DNA of 64,000 nt from Arcticibacter sp045629565 (GTDB lineage Bacteria > Bacteroidota > Bacteroidia > Sphingobacteriales > Sphingobacteriaceae), in assembly GCF_045629565.1 (NCBI RefSeq), contig NZ_JAZQRL010000068.1, positions 27,261-91,260 on the forward strand. Direction: 5' to 3'. Positions within the stretch are counted from its first letter, which is position 1. The number at the start of each line of letters is the position of its first letter. Position numbers and translations under genes: made by a program. The notes under the pieces are model-generated. The model did no database searches, was not told where the DNA came from, and was given only the letters and a program-made list of their open reading frames with translations. This document shows, one piece after another, positions 44,630-53,121 of the stretch.

Positions 44630-46132
44630 TTATTGCCAACGATAAGAAACTACAGATTTCGCTGGCACGTCATAACTGAAATGTTTTGCCCCTTCGCTTA
44701 AGGTTATTTTCCTGATCTCATTTGTGTCATTGAGCAAGACTACCGCATAAGTACCGTCAGTGTTCTTAAATGCGGAATAGGTTACGCCTGTGACAGAATA
44801 CCCGCTTGCACCGATACGGACTGCGCCAGGCTTCACAACAGATGACAAATGACCAATCACATAGTAATGTGAATTCTTCTTAATCGTCTTATAATCTGCT
44901 TTATTAAGATCTACAGCACCATAACAAGTCTGGCATCCACCCGCTCTGTTCGGCCCCCGCTCTGTGTCCAGCATCAGGTTCCATACAATCACTGCCCTGC
45001 TCCAGTTATTAACTGTTCCGAGCCCCACCTCTCTCATATCTTCCATTAAGCGGGTAGCCAGGTTCTGGCCATCATTCCAGGTTCCGATAGACGTTTCAGT
45101 GAAGATCAGCTCCTTGTCAGGACGTTTTGTCTGAATATCCAAAAGCTCAGCTTTGTCTCCGCCATAGTTATGGTAAGCGGCTCCCGTAATATAAGCTGCA
45201 GCTGCAGCATCTTCGTAGACTTTCGCAGGATAGTCATTCTGCGAAGCGATATCATCGTAATTGTAATTATGGTCAAAGACATAAATCTTCGTATCAAGAC
45301 CTGCTGCTTTGAGTTTCGGACCCAAAGCTGTTTTGATGAAAGTCAACTGTTCTTCCCACCCCATATAAAGTGAGGCGGAGTTTTTTCTGTTCAAAGGTTC
45401 GTTCTGCGGAGTTATCGCATAGATTTTGATCCCGTTTGCACCCATAGCCTGAATCCATTTGACGAAATACGTTCCGTAATCCTGGTAATGTGCAGGGTTC
45501 AGCTGACCGCTCGTCCAGGAGTTGAAAGGCTGCAGGTCGGTCAGGTTATTCACCTTCATCCAACGCGGACTTGTCCACGGGGAACCCAAAATCCTGAGGT
45601 TTGGATTGATAGCCAGGATCTCTTTCAAGACAGGAATAATATAGTTGATCTCCTCATTTTGCAATCCGAAATTCTCGATGCCCGGCGTGTCCCAGCAGGT
45701 GTATTCACTTAATGAAAAGTCAGAACACCCGATGGCTATCCGGACGTAGCTTTGTCCCATTCCTTCCGTTTCCGAAAATGTCTCCTTCAAAAATCTGGTC
45801 CTGTCAGCCTGGGCCATTTTCAGCAAATTATAACAGGTTGAGCCTGTTATTGCCGCACCAAAGCCGTCCATTGACTGATAGCTCTGAGAAGGATTCAATG
45901 TTATCGTATTGGGAGACATATTAGACTTCTTGCTGAAATCAACAAACTTCTTAGCAAAGTCCTGTGAACGGGTATTGGTAGTTACATACACCGTAACATC
46001 ACCACTGGCAGGAACTTCCGGCTCAACGGGCTTTTCCGGTTCCGTTTTATCAGTGCCGCAGGCTGTGACAATAGAGCCTAAAAGACAAAAGGCAAGGGCT
46101 ATGCCCTTTGAATTTCTTATATATTTTTTCAT
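44630..46132 (-). CDS. GH30 family glycosidase, probable endo-beta-1,6-glucanase (PUL-B)
   Basis: Lipoprotein glycosidase of 500 residues: signal ending in IVTAC, an acidic Pro-rich linker (TEPEKPVEPEVP), then the GH30 barrel. MDGFGAAITGSTC (about 88-100) is the family's substrate-binding start, E245 in ITPQNEP the acid/base and E346 in IFTETSIGTW the nucleophile. The C-terminal beta domain (about 415-500) is complete. GH30 includes glucosylceramidases, beta-1,6-glucanases (subfamily 3) and xylanases; the subfamily cannot be proven by eye. The partnership with GH3, SusCD and a surface binding protein favours beta-1,6-glucan. It lies 10 bases after susD. Confidence 0.9.
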   Translation of the reverse strand: MKKYIRNSKGIALAFCLLGSIVTACGTDKTEPEKPVEPEVPASGDVTVYVTTNTRSQDFAKKFVDFSKKSNMSPNTITLNPSQSYQSMDGFGAAITGSTCYNLLKMAQADRTRFLKETFSETEGMGQSYVRIAIGCSDFSLSEYTCWDTPGIENFGLQNEEINYIIPVLKEILAINPNLRILGSPWTSPRWMKVNNLTDLQPFNSWTSGQLNPAHYQDYGTYFVKWIQAMGANGIKIYAITPQNEPLNRKNSASLYMGWEEQLTFIKTALGPKLKAAGLDTKIYVFDHNYNYDDIASQNDYPAKVYEDAAAAAYITGAAYHNYGGDKAELLDIQTKRPDKELIFTETSIGTWNDGQNLATRLMEDMREVGLGTVNNWSRAVIVWNLMLDTERGPNRAGGCQTCYGAVDLNKADYKTIKKNSHYYVIGHLSSVVKPGAVRIGASGYSVTGVTYSAFKNTDGTYAVVLLNDTNEIRKITLSEGAKHFSYDVPAKSVVSYRWQ

Positions 46133-46142
46133 TATCGTTATT

Positions 46143-47663
46143 TTAATAACCTGGGTTTTGGATCAGTTTAGGGTTTTGGTCGATCACTGCCTGAGGAATC
46201 GGAAGGCGATAAGATGTTTGGTTAAAAGGATAGACCAGGCCCTTTCTACCCGAATCTTTAGCATACACCGTATTCATTACATCCTCAACCTGATCAAGAC
46301 GGACCAAATCGAACCAGCGCTGACCTTCAAAAGCCAATTCCAAGCGGCGCTCTTTCAACAGGGCGGTTAACATTGCATCCTTATTGCTGCGCACGGCGTT
46401 TGTCAACTTTGCAAGCCCGGCTCGCTCCCTAATCCTGTCGATGATGTCGGCCGCAGCAGAAAGATTAGGGCTCCCCCCCATGATCAAAGCCTCCGCTTTC
46501 AACAGCAGCACATCTGCATATCTGAACTTAATGATATTGTTGTATGCCGACCGGGTTTTAAACATAAAAGGATAATTACTTGCAGGATAATAATTACTCC
46601 AGGATGTTTGATAATACACCACCGATTCCGCGAAACGTTCCTGGTCACCCTCATCCTGAAATGCCTTAATCAGATTGCGTGAAGGAGTGATCCATTTCGC
46701 CCATGTGAAATTATTATTATAGTTCGTCAAATCTCGGCCCAGCATCCAGGTTACCCAGTTACCGTTTCCGGAAACAAACTGAGCTTCGAGGATAGACTCC
46801 TTGGTATTTCTTGCCTTGGCGTCTGTGTTGGCTGCATTCATACCGAACAAGTCGCTAAAGTCTGCCACCAGGTCAAAGCCATCTGCGTCAAGCTCATCCG
46901 CGTACCGTACAACTTTTGCGTAATCTCTCAATGGTTTCTCAGCATAAATCTTAGCCAGCAGGGCACGTGCAACCGACTTGGTAAAAAGGGTTTTATTTGC
47001 GGGATTATTCTCTGGGGCAGAAACCAATGCCTCCGTCAGATCTTTCTCAATCTGCTTGTAAGCCTCTTCTTCTGTATTTTGTGCAGGAAAATAATCATCA
47101 TAAACTTCCCCAATAGTTTCGGAGGTTATATCCCCCGCCTCTTTGGTGATTACCGGAATGTCTCCCCAGAGGCGAACCATATCAAACAGTACCATTGCCC
47201 TGAAAATCTTCCCCTCCGATTTAATTTGTTCCCTTTCGGCAGGACTAAACGTATTGTCGACCACTGAGTCTACGTTATTAATCAAACGGTTTGCCCGGGC
47301 AACATCCTCCATATACCTGTTCCAATCCCTGTTAATAACTGAATTTGACCCTTCAATGGAATTTGTTTCAAACGGAACCACCTCTGCTCCCGTTGTCCCG
47401 GCATAGGCGTTATCTGCATGCGACTCCGCAATCAGCAATAGATCGAGGTACCAATGCTCCTGGCGGTCCCTCATTTGGTTATACAACGTGGTAAGATGAC
47501 TCAGAACAGCCGCTTTGTCTTTGAAAACAACCTGAACCCCCTCTTCATTAACCCCTTCTGTTACGTCCGAGTACGTATCCAAAGGATCTTTTACTAAGGA
47601 ACATGAAGCAGCTATTAAAAGGATACTGCAAGCTAAGCCGTGATATATATATTTAAGTTTCAT
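46143..47663 (-). CDS. susD: SusD/RagB glycan-binding lipoprotein (PUL-B)
   Basis: 506-residue surface lipoprotein with signal ending in LIAASC and the SusD-type start SLVKDPLDTYSD. Helical TPR units (GKIFRAMVLFDMVRLWGDIPV at about 150-170) and the C-terminal domain (LKERRLELAFEGQRWFDLVRLDQ, then a terminal QNPGY) are typical. It works as the lid of the SusC encoded 11 bases upstream. Confidence 0.95.
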   Translation of the reverse strand: MKLKYIYHGLACSILLIAASCSLVKDPLDTYSDVTEGVNEEGVQVVFKDKAAVLSHLTTLYNQMRDRQEHWYLDLLLIAESHADNAYAGTTGAEVVPFETNSIEGSNSVINRDWNRYMEDVARANRLINNVDSVVDNTFSPAEREQIKSEGKIFRAMVLFDMVRLWGDIPVITKEAGDITSETIGEVYDDYFPAQNTEEEAYKQIEKDLTEALVSAPENNPANKTLFTKSVARALLAKIYAEKPLRDYAKVVRYADELDADGFDLVADFSDLFGMNAANTDAKARNTKESILEAQFVSGNGNWVTWMLGRDLTNYNNNFTWAKWITPSRNLIKAFQDEGDQERFAESVVYYQTSWSNYYPASNYPFMFKTRSAYNNIIKFRYADVLLLKAEALIMGGSPNLSAAADIIDRIRERAGLAKLTNAVRSNKDAMLTALLKERRLELAFEGQRWFDLVRLDQVEDVMNTVYAKDSGRKGLVYPFNQTSYRLPIPQAVIDQNPKLIQNPGY

Positions 47664-47674
47664 GTGGTTATATC

Positions 47675-50650
47675 TTAAAATTCAACATTAACACCGAGGA
47701 CAAATGATTTACTCTGCGGGTAGGTACCCCAGTCTATTCCTTGTACGGCTCCGTTATTTCCCCATTGGTTAACCTCCGGATCCATCCCGGAGTAGTTGGT
47801 CCAGGTTAACAGGTTACTTGCAGAGACATATGACTGCAAGCGACTGATCTTTAATCGCTTAAGAAGCTCACCCTGAATATTATAAGAGAGTGATACATTT
47901 TTTACCCTCAGATAACTGCCGTCTTCTATGAAATAGCTGGAATTTCTTATATCAAAACCAGCCTTGGGCACATCTTTAATCTGACCCGGCACCCGCCATC
48001 TGTCCAACACTCTGGTGGATTGATTCTTTCCGTCGTACATCCCTTCTGTCTCCATCCTGGAGGCATTGAAGATATCATTACCGTAAGAACCTTGAAGAAA
48101 TACACTTAAACTGAAATTTTTATAAGAGAATGAATTGGTCAATCCGAAGATAAAGTCAGCGTTCGGGTCTCCTATATACGTTCTGTCGGTTGAGGAGATT
48201 TTGGAATCTCCATTCAAATCCCTGTACATCAATTGTCCGGTTTCCGGATCAACACCATCACTGATATATCCGAAGAATCCACCTAATGATCGTCCCGGTT
48301 CATTACGGACAACCGCCTCATTGACCGTATTGCTCGTTACAGCATCACTGTAAATCTTTTGCAACTCCAGACTTTCCAGCTTATTCCGGTTGAAAGAAAT
48401 ATTGAAATCAGTACTCCAGGTAAATGGCCCGTTCAGGTTTTGAGTATTTACCATAACTTCAAAACCTTTGTTCGTCATCTCTCCCTCATTTCTGGCGATG
48501 GTATTTGCAGCTGCCGCTCCGGCAGGCAAGGACACATTCATCAACATGTCAGTAGTTCTCTTGAAATAATAATCCAAATTAACTGTCACACGATTTTTGA
48601 ATGCGGTAAAATCTAAGCCGACATTGGTCTGGGTGGTTGTTTCCCAGGTCAGATCAGAGGTGCGTAGATTTGCCTGGCTGATCGTAGGAACCGCGTTTTC
48701 CTGCCCTTCCTTGAACCACTCGATACGACCAATATTGTAGCGTTGCAAATACGCATAATCACCAATACCCGACTGATTTCCGGTTTGCCCCCAGCCTCCC
48801 CTGATTTTCAGGTCATTCAGCCATTCTATTCCGCTCATAAACTCTTCGGATGACAGCCTCCATGCCGCAGAAAAGGACGGAAAATAGCCCCAGCGATGAT
48901 CAGGGTGAAGCTTCGACGATCCATCAGAGCGTATGTTGGCTGTTATAAGATATTTACTATCATAGTTGTAAGCCACGCGTCCGAAGTACGACATGATCGC
49001 CCAGTCTGAAGCTCCAGACCCTGTATTGCTCCAGCCAATTCTGTTTGCCGCATTCAGGGTTTGTATCAGATCGTTACGAAAATGGGAACCGTTGATATAG
49101 CTGTTGGTGTAGTCGGATTCGGTATACGAGGAACCGGCCATGGCTTCTATTCCGTGCTTTCCAAACGTCTTATTGTAATTTAATACATTATCGAATGTTA
49201 AAACCGTATTCATATTGCGGTTGTCAGACGCTTCTCCGTATTGATTTCGGCCCCAGGTAGTGGAGATGGGATCCAAAAAGGTAGTGATCAGGGCATTTCG
49301 TCTGTCAACGGTGAACGATGACTTGAAGGTGACCTCTGGCGCAAACGTAATTAACGCATTACCGGAAGCGATGAGCCTGTTTTCCCTGTCTTTGTTGTTT
49401 TTGCTGCGGGCCATATTCTCTAGGGGACTTGTAATATTGCCAACCCCGTAAAAATTGTTGTAATACTGGTTAGGATTGTCGGGGTTCCAGACAGGCGCGT
49501 AGGTTGGCGTATTGACCACTGAAAGGATTACGCCGCCACGATTAGCTCCCAAACCGGTCGTAACGCCGTTGCTGGCATAATCTGCATAGTTAATATTAGC
49601 ACCTACAGTCAACCAATTGCGGACTTTGTTATCGATGTTTGCTCTAAAGTTATAGCGCTTAAAGAAGGAGGTATTTAATACCCCGGTTTCATTCAGATAT
49701 CCCGCAGACAAATAATACTTCAACTTTTCAGTACCATCTGATATAGAGAGCTGATAGTTCTGCAGTTCCCCCGTCTTGTACGTTTCGTCAAACCAGTCCG
49801 TTTGATCAGTCAGACCTTCAGGAAGCGTTACAAGGCCTATTTCATTCTGCAAATCCCGATACTGCGAAAAGTTAAGAACATCAATTTCGTTGGTAACCTT
49901 GTTTTGGGTAAACTGGCCGTTAAAAGAAATCTTCGCATCTCCGTTCTTTCCCGCCTTGGTTGAGATCAGTATTACCCCATTTGCCGCACGCGAGCCGTAA
50001 ATTGCAGCAGAAGAAGCATCCTTCAGGATCTGCATGCTCTCGATGTCATTTGGTGAAAGAAACCTGATGTTATCGACAGGCACACCATCAACCACATACA
50101 GCGGATCGTTACTGCCGTTGAAAGAAGTTGTGCCCCGAACGCGAATAGACATTTCCGCACCCGGCGTCCCGTTTGGCTGAATAACTGAAACTCCTGCTGC
50201 ACGCCCCTGAATGGCCTGTGCAGCAGACACGATCGGTCTCTGATCCAGATCCTTCGTTGAGATAGTGGAGATTGCTGTAGTTACATCCTTTCTTTTCACG
50301 GAGCCGTAGCCAATCACAACGACGTCTTCCAGCTGGTTCGCAGACGCCTTTAGCCGGATGTCGACCCTGGCAGCGTTTACCGGTATTTCAAGAGGCTCAT
50401 AGCCAATATAAGTGACAACTAGTATGGTACCAGGGGCTACACTTGCCAAAGAATAGCGCCCATCGACACCTGAGGATGTTCCGGTTTTTGTCCCCTTTAT
50501 GATGACGGAAACTCCGATCAGCGTTTCGCTGGTGGCGGCATCCGTCACCACACCTTCTACCCGAAAATTTTGGGCAAGAGCAGGTGACAGCACCGCGCAG
50601 CCGAAAAAAATAAAAAGCTGCAAAAGTCTTTTGGTAAATAAAAGCCTCAT
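47675..50650 (-). CDS. susC: SusC/RagA TonB-dependent receptor without STN domain (PUL-B)
   Basis: Outer membrane glycan transporter, 991 residues. After the signal peptide (to about residue 26) the protein goes straight into the carboxypeptidase-regulatory-like domain (VEGVVTDAATSETLIGVSV), then the plug with DVVVIGYGSVKRKDV, PLYVVDGVPVD and ILKDASSAAIYGSRAANGV. The barrel follows, ending SFVLGVNVEF. There is no STN domain, which matches the absence of a sigma/FecR pair at this locus. The gene lies 222 bases downstream of the regulator gene on the same strand and starts the susCD-GH30-SGBP-GH3 operon. Confidence 0.95.
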   Translation of the reverse strand: MRLLFTKRLLQLFIFFGCAVLSPALAQNFRVEGVVTDAATSETLIGVSVIIKGTKTGTSSGVDGRYSLASVAPGTILVVTYIGYEPLEIPVNAARVDIRLKASANQLEDVVVIGYGSVKRKDVTTAISTISTKDLDQRPIVSAAQAIQGRAAGVSVIQPNGTPGAEMSIRVRGTTSFNGSNDPLYVVDGVPVDNIRFLSPNDIESMQILKDASSAAIYGSRAANGVILISTKAGKNGDAKISFNGQFTQNKVTNEIDVLNFSQYRDLQNEIGLVTLPEGLTDQTDWFDETYKTGELQNYQLSISDGTEKLKYYLSAGYLNETGVLNTSFFKRYNFRANIDNKVRNWLTVGANINYADYASNGVTTGLGANRGGVILSVVNTPTYAPVWNPDNPNQYYNNFYGVGNITSPLENMARSKNNKDRENRLIASGNALITFAPEVTFKSSFTVDRRNALITTFLDPISTTWGRNQYGEASDNRNMNTVLTFDNVLNYNKTFGKHGIEAMAGSSYTESDYTNSYINGSHFRNDLIQTLNAANRIGWSNTGSGASDWAIMSYFGRVAYNYDSKYLITANIRSDGSSKLHPDHRWGYFPSFSAAWRLSSEEFMSGIEWLNDLKIRGGWGQTGNQSGIGDYAYLQRYNIGRIEWFKEGQENAVPTISQANLRTSDLTWETTTQTNVGLDFTAFKNRVTVNLDYYFKRTTDMLMNVSLPAGAAAANTIARNEGEMTNKGFEVMVNTQNLNGPFTWSTDFNISFNRNKLESLELQKIYSDAVTSNTVNEAVVRNEPGRSLGGFFGYISDGVDPETGQLMYRDLNGDSKISSTDRTYIGDPNADFIFGLTNSFSYKNFSLSVFLQGSYGNDIFNASRMETEGMYDGKNQSTRVLDRWRVPGQIKDVPKAGFDIRNSSYFIEDGSYLRVKNVSLSYNIQGELLKRLKISRLQSYVSASNLLTWTNYSGMDPEVNQWGNNGAVQGIDWGTYPQSKSFVLGVNVEF

Positions 50651-50733
50651 AAATTCGTGATTTAGTGGTTAGTTAAATAATTGATTCTTCGCAAAGCGAT
50701 GGTAGATATCTGGGCTTGGCTTATTGGTTAGCT

Positions 50734-50741
50734 CAAAGGTA
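50734..50741 (-). promoter_or_regulatory. Candidate -7 box of the PUL-B susC operon
   Basis: On the minus strand TACCTTTG fits TAnnTTTG, giving a leader of roughly 75-80 bases before the susC ATG. No convincing -33 TTTG was found at the right distance, which would fit an activator-dependent promoter. Confidence 0.4.
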
Positions 50742-50802
50742 AAGACATAAAATCCCCTTGAATTTCGTTGCACTAAAAAAGTACCTACAAAAAACCACTA
50801 TA

Positions 50803-50821
50803 AACTAATAAACAATTAGTT
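50803..50821. promoter_or_regulatory. Inverted repeat upstream of PUL-B susC, possible operator
   Basis: AACTAAT (50803-50809) and ATTAGTT (50815-50821) are perfect inverted copies 5 bases apart. They sit about 60-70 bases upstream of the candidate -7 box, a usual place for an activator. Binding by the neighbouring HTH protein is only a guess. Confidence 0.35.
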
Positions 50822-50872
50822 ACCTAATTAAACAAGGCAAAAAAAGTACTGATTTGGGGGGAAATAAACGGG

Positions 50873-52492
50873 TTAATCGCGCTTAAGAGTACCTATTTCC
50901 TTCACCATTTCTTCGAAGCTATCACGGGACACCGCCTTATTGCGAACCTTAGTCCGGTAATTGTAGACCGTCCGGAGTGAGTATCTCAGGAAACTTGCAA
51001 TCTTAACACTATCGGTAATGCCGAGGCGAATCAGGGCAAAGATTCTCAATTCCGTGTTAAGCAGTTCCCCGTGACGGGGATGAATCCTTTCTTCGGTCAC
51101 CAGCAGCACATTGAAATCGCGTACGAATGTGGGGTAAAGATTCAGAAAGATGGTATCAAAATTCTTGTACAGCTCTTCCAATTCCGTTTCTACGATACTG
51201 GTTGATTTTAGTGTCTTAAACAATTCATCAAGCTGATTATTCGCCGCTTTCTTATGTAAGCTTTTACGGTAGTTTTCCAGCTTATCGATATAGGTAGAAC
51301 ACAGGTCAAAGAAATGAGCGATATACTCTTCCTTGATGTGATTTGATTCGGAGAGATTGTCATTAGCCTGCTGCAACTCATTATTCAGCTTACTCAGCTG
51401 TTCATTCGTTCTGAAAAGCTCTCCGCGGATTTTCGAAACCCGCTTCATTTGTTTGTAGGTGTAAATTATCCCTGCGATAAGGAACAGGGACAGGATACTT
51501 ATCAAAATCAGATACAAACGGAATTCCATCTTCTGTTTCTTCTCCTTTTCCTGGAACGATGCATTTATAATGGGATAGAAAGAAGAGCCTTCTACGGTCC
51601 GATATCTGACATTGCAAAAAAGTGCGTCGCTTACGGCTGCCTCAATAAACCGAAAGGCCTGGTCAATATCACCTGCCTTATAAAAAGTCAGTGCCAGGCT
51701 TTGCAGGGAAGCGTTATCTTTAATGGAGTTTTCCACATCCGTAATAGCTGAAATGGCAAAATACTGTTTTTGCAGATCACTATTCTCATCGTTCATATAC
51801 ATGCGGCCCAACAAGTAGGCTATCACAGCACGTTCAGGATCTTTGTCCGTTGTTTTGTCTAATAGAGATAACAGGGCGACCTCAGCATCTTTGCGCTTCC
51901 CTTTGAAGAACATATTTTCAGCGTGCGTTATCTGATATTTCAGAGAACCAGGATCAAGTACCATTAACAAAGAATCTCGATATAGCTCACTCTTTGTATA
52001 GTACAAATTATTATTATTACTCTGACCGTAATGACTGCAAAACTCGTTATAGCATTCATAATAATCCGGAAGAAGCTTCGGGTCCAGGGCGATCCTGTTA
52101 ATATTGTCCAGCAAGTTCTTCGATTCAATATAAAGACCCTCCGTTGAATACAACCATGCAAGCTCAATTTCAGCTTTATGGCGCATATACTGGCTCCCAA
52201 GATCTTTCGCTATCTGAACATTTTTGAGTATGTAGAATACCGCCGAATCTGATTTATACTTTTTGTATTCATAGCAGAGCTTCAGATTAATATCATAGGT
52301 CTGCTGAGGTGACAGATTTCCGATACTTAGCAATTGCTTGATAGCCTGAATCTTCTCTTCCTTATTGGCCATATAAAGCTGCCTGTTATCCATAACCTTG
52401 TCAAGACGCTTATATAAAGAATCCACATGGGTAATGGAAAAAGCAAATTGCCCTGCTAGTGCAAGAAAGACAGTTAATACAATGGTTTTCAA
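50873..52492 (-). CDS. TPR/transmembrane/HTH regulator (DUF6377-like) of PUL-B
   Basis: 539-residue membrane-bound regulator. Order: signal peptide (about 1-19, ending AFSIT), TPR-like helical region in the periplasm (about 25-320), one transmembrane helix (about 325-347, LILISILSLFLIAGIIYTY), a coiled-coil (about 355-390, QLSKLNNELQQANDNLSES), and a cytoplasmic domain ending in a LuxR-like helix-turn-helix (LGITDSVKIASFLRYSLRTVYNYRTKVRNKA). This layout is that of the DUF6377-type regulators that Bacteroidota place next to susCD. It probably senses an oligosaccharide in the periplasm and activates the adjacent susC promoter; the ligand is unknown. Confidence 0.85.
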   Translation of the reverse strand: MKTIVLTVFLALAGQFAFSITHVDSLYKRLDKVMDNRQLYMANKEEKIQAIKQLLSIGNLSPQQTYDINLKLCYEYKKYKSDSAVFYILKNVQIAKDLGSQYMRHKAEIELAWLYSTEGLYIESKNLLDNINRIALDPKLLPDYYECYNEFCSHYGQSNNNNLYYTKSELYRDSLLMVLDPGSLKYQITHAENMFFKGKRKDAEVALLSLLDKTTDKDPERAVIAYLLGRMYMNDENSDLQKQYFAISAITDVENSIKDNASLQSLALTFYKAGDIDQAFRFIEAAVSDALFCNVRYRTVEGSSFYPIINASFQEKEKKQKMEFRLYLILISILSLFLIAGIIYTYKQMKRVSKIRGELFRTNEQLSKLNNELQQANDNLSESNHIKEEYIAHFFDLCSTYIDKLENYRKSLHKKAANNQLDELFKTLKSTSIVETELEELYKNFDTIFLNLYPTFVRDFNVLLVTEERIHPRHGELLNTELRIFALIRLGITDSVKIASFLRYSLRTVYNYRTKVRNKAVSRDSFEEMVKEIGTLKRD

Positions 52493-52579
52493 GTTTGCGT
52501 AGAAATGGTTAAATATAAGCTATTCGTTGCGCCTTCGGGATATTGATTTATGAGAACCATTACGGTAATCAATCACCAC

Positions 52580-52587
52580 CAAAATTA
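52580..52587 (-). promoter_or_regulatory. Candidate -7 box of the PUL-B regulator gene
   Basis: On the minus strand TAATTTTG matches TAnnTTTG. It lies about 90 bases upstream of the regulator start within the 239-base divergent gap. Confidence 0.4.
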
Positions 52588-52731
52588 GGCATTTGGACTT
52601 AACTTATACCGTTTTGATTCTGTTTCAAAATATTTATCTTAGATCTAGTGATCCGGAAGGGGACATAAACAGAATGCTACTGCGCTGACTGGATGACTGA
52701 CGACGTTTCGAACTGAGAAACCATAAAAACA

Positions 52732-53019
52732 ATGCATATAGATTCAGCAAGGATTGCGGGGAAAAGATTGTTGCTCCTGAGCATCTTTTCTGGGCTCTAT
52801 CTCACTCTGATAGTAAGTGAGGTCCTAGCACGCTTTGACTCATATGCTTGGGTGGGAGCCGTAAGGGAGCTATTTACAATTCCGGCAATTCTATTACAAT
52901 TTGCGCTGTTTATCTACGCGATCTATCATGCTGTATCAAAACGAAAGCTAGAAACGTATTCGGTTATTATCATAGCCATTTTCCTTGCCCTTACGAGCTG
53001 GGCAATCCTCGGGGAATAG
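52732..53019 (+). CDS. Small three-helix membrane protein of unknown function
   Basis: 95 residues with three hydrophobic segments: about 12-33 (LLLLSIFSGLYLTLIVSEVL), 45-67 (LFTIPAILLQFALFIYAIY) and 74-91 (YSVIIIAIFLALTSWAIL). It starts MHIDSARIAGKRLL. I do not recognise a family. It is a single plus-strand gene between PUL-B's regulator and locus C, with a strong terminator behind it. That terminator and the regular helix pattern argue that it is a real gene. Confidence 0.6.
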   Translation: MHIDSARIAGKRLLLLSIFSGLYLTLIVSEVLARFDSYAWVGAVRELFTIPAILLQFALFIYAIYHAVSKRKLETYSVIIIAIFLALTSWAILGE

Positions 53020-53048
53020 CAGGGATTACAGTTCCGCTTTAATTGCCA

Positions 53049-53086
53049 CTAAAAAGCCGTTCAATGATCATTGAACGGCTTTTTAG
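53049..53086. terminator. Bidirectional terminator, 38-base perfect palindrome
   Basis: A perfect palindrome centred on TGATCA, containing AAAAAGCCGTTCAATGA and its complement. The stem is GC-rich in the middle and flanked by A5 and T5 runs. It ends the small membrane protein gene and the locus C operon. Confidence 0.93.
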
Positions 53087-53121
53087 AATATAGTGAAGAT
53101 TTCAAGTCTGTAAACGACGTT

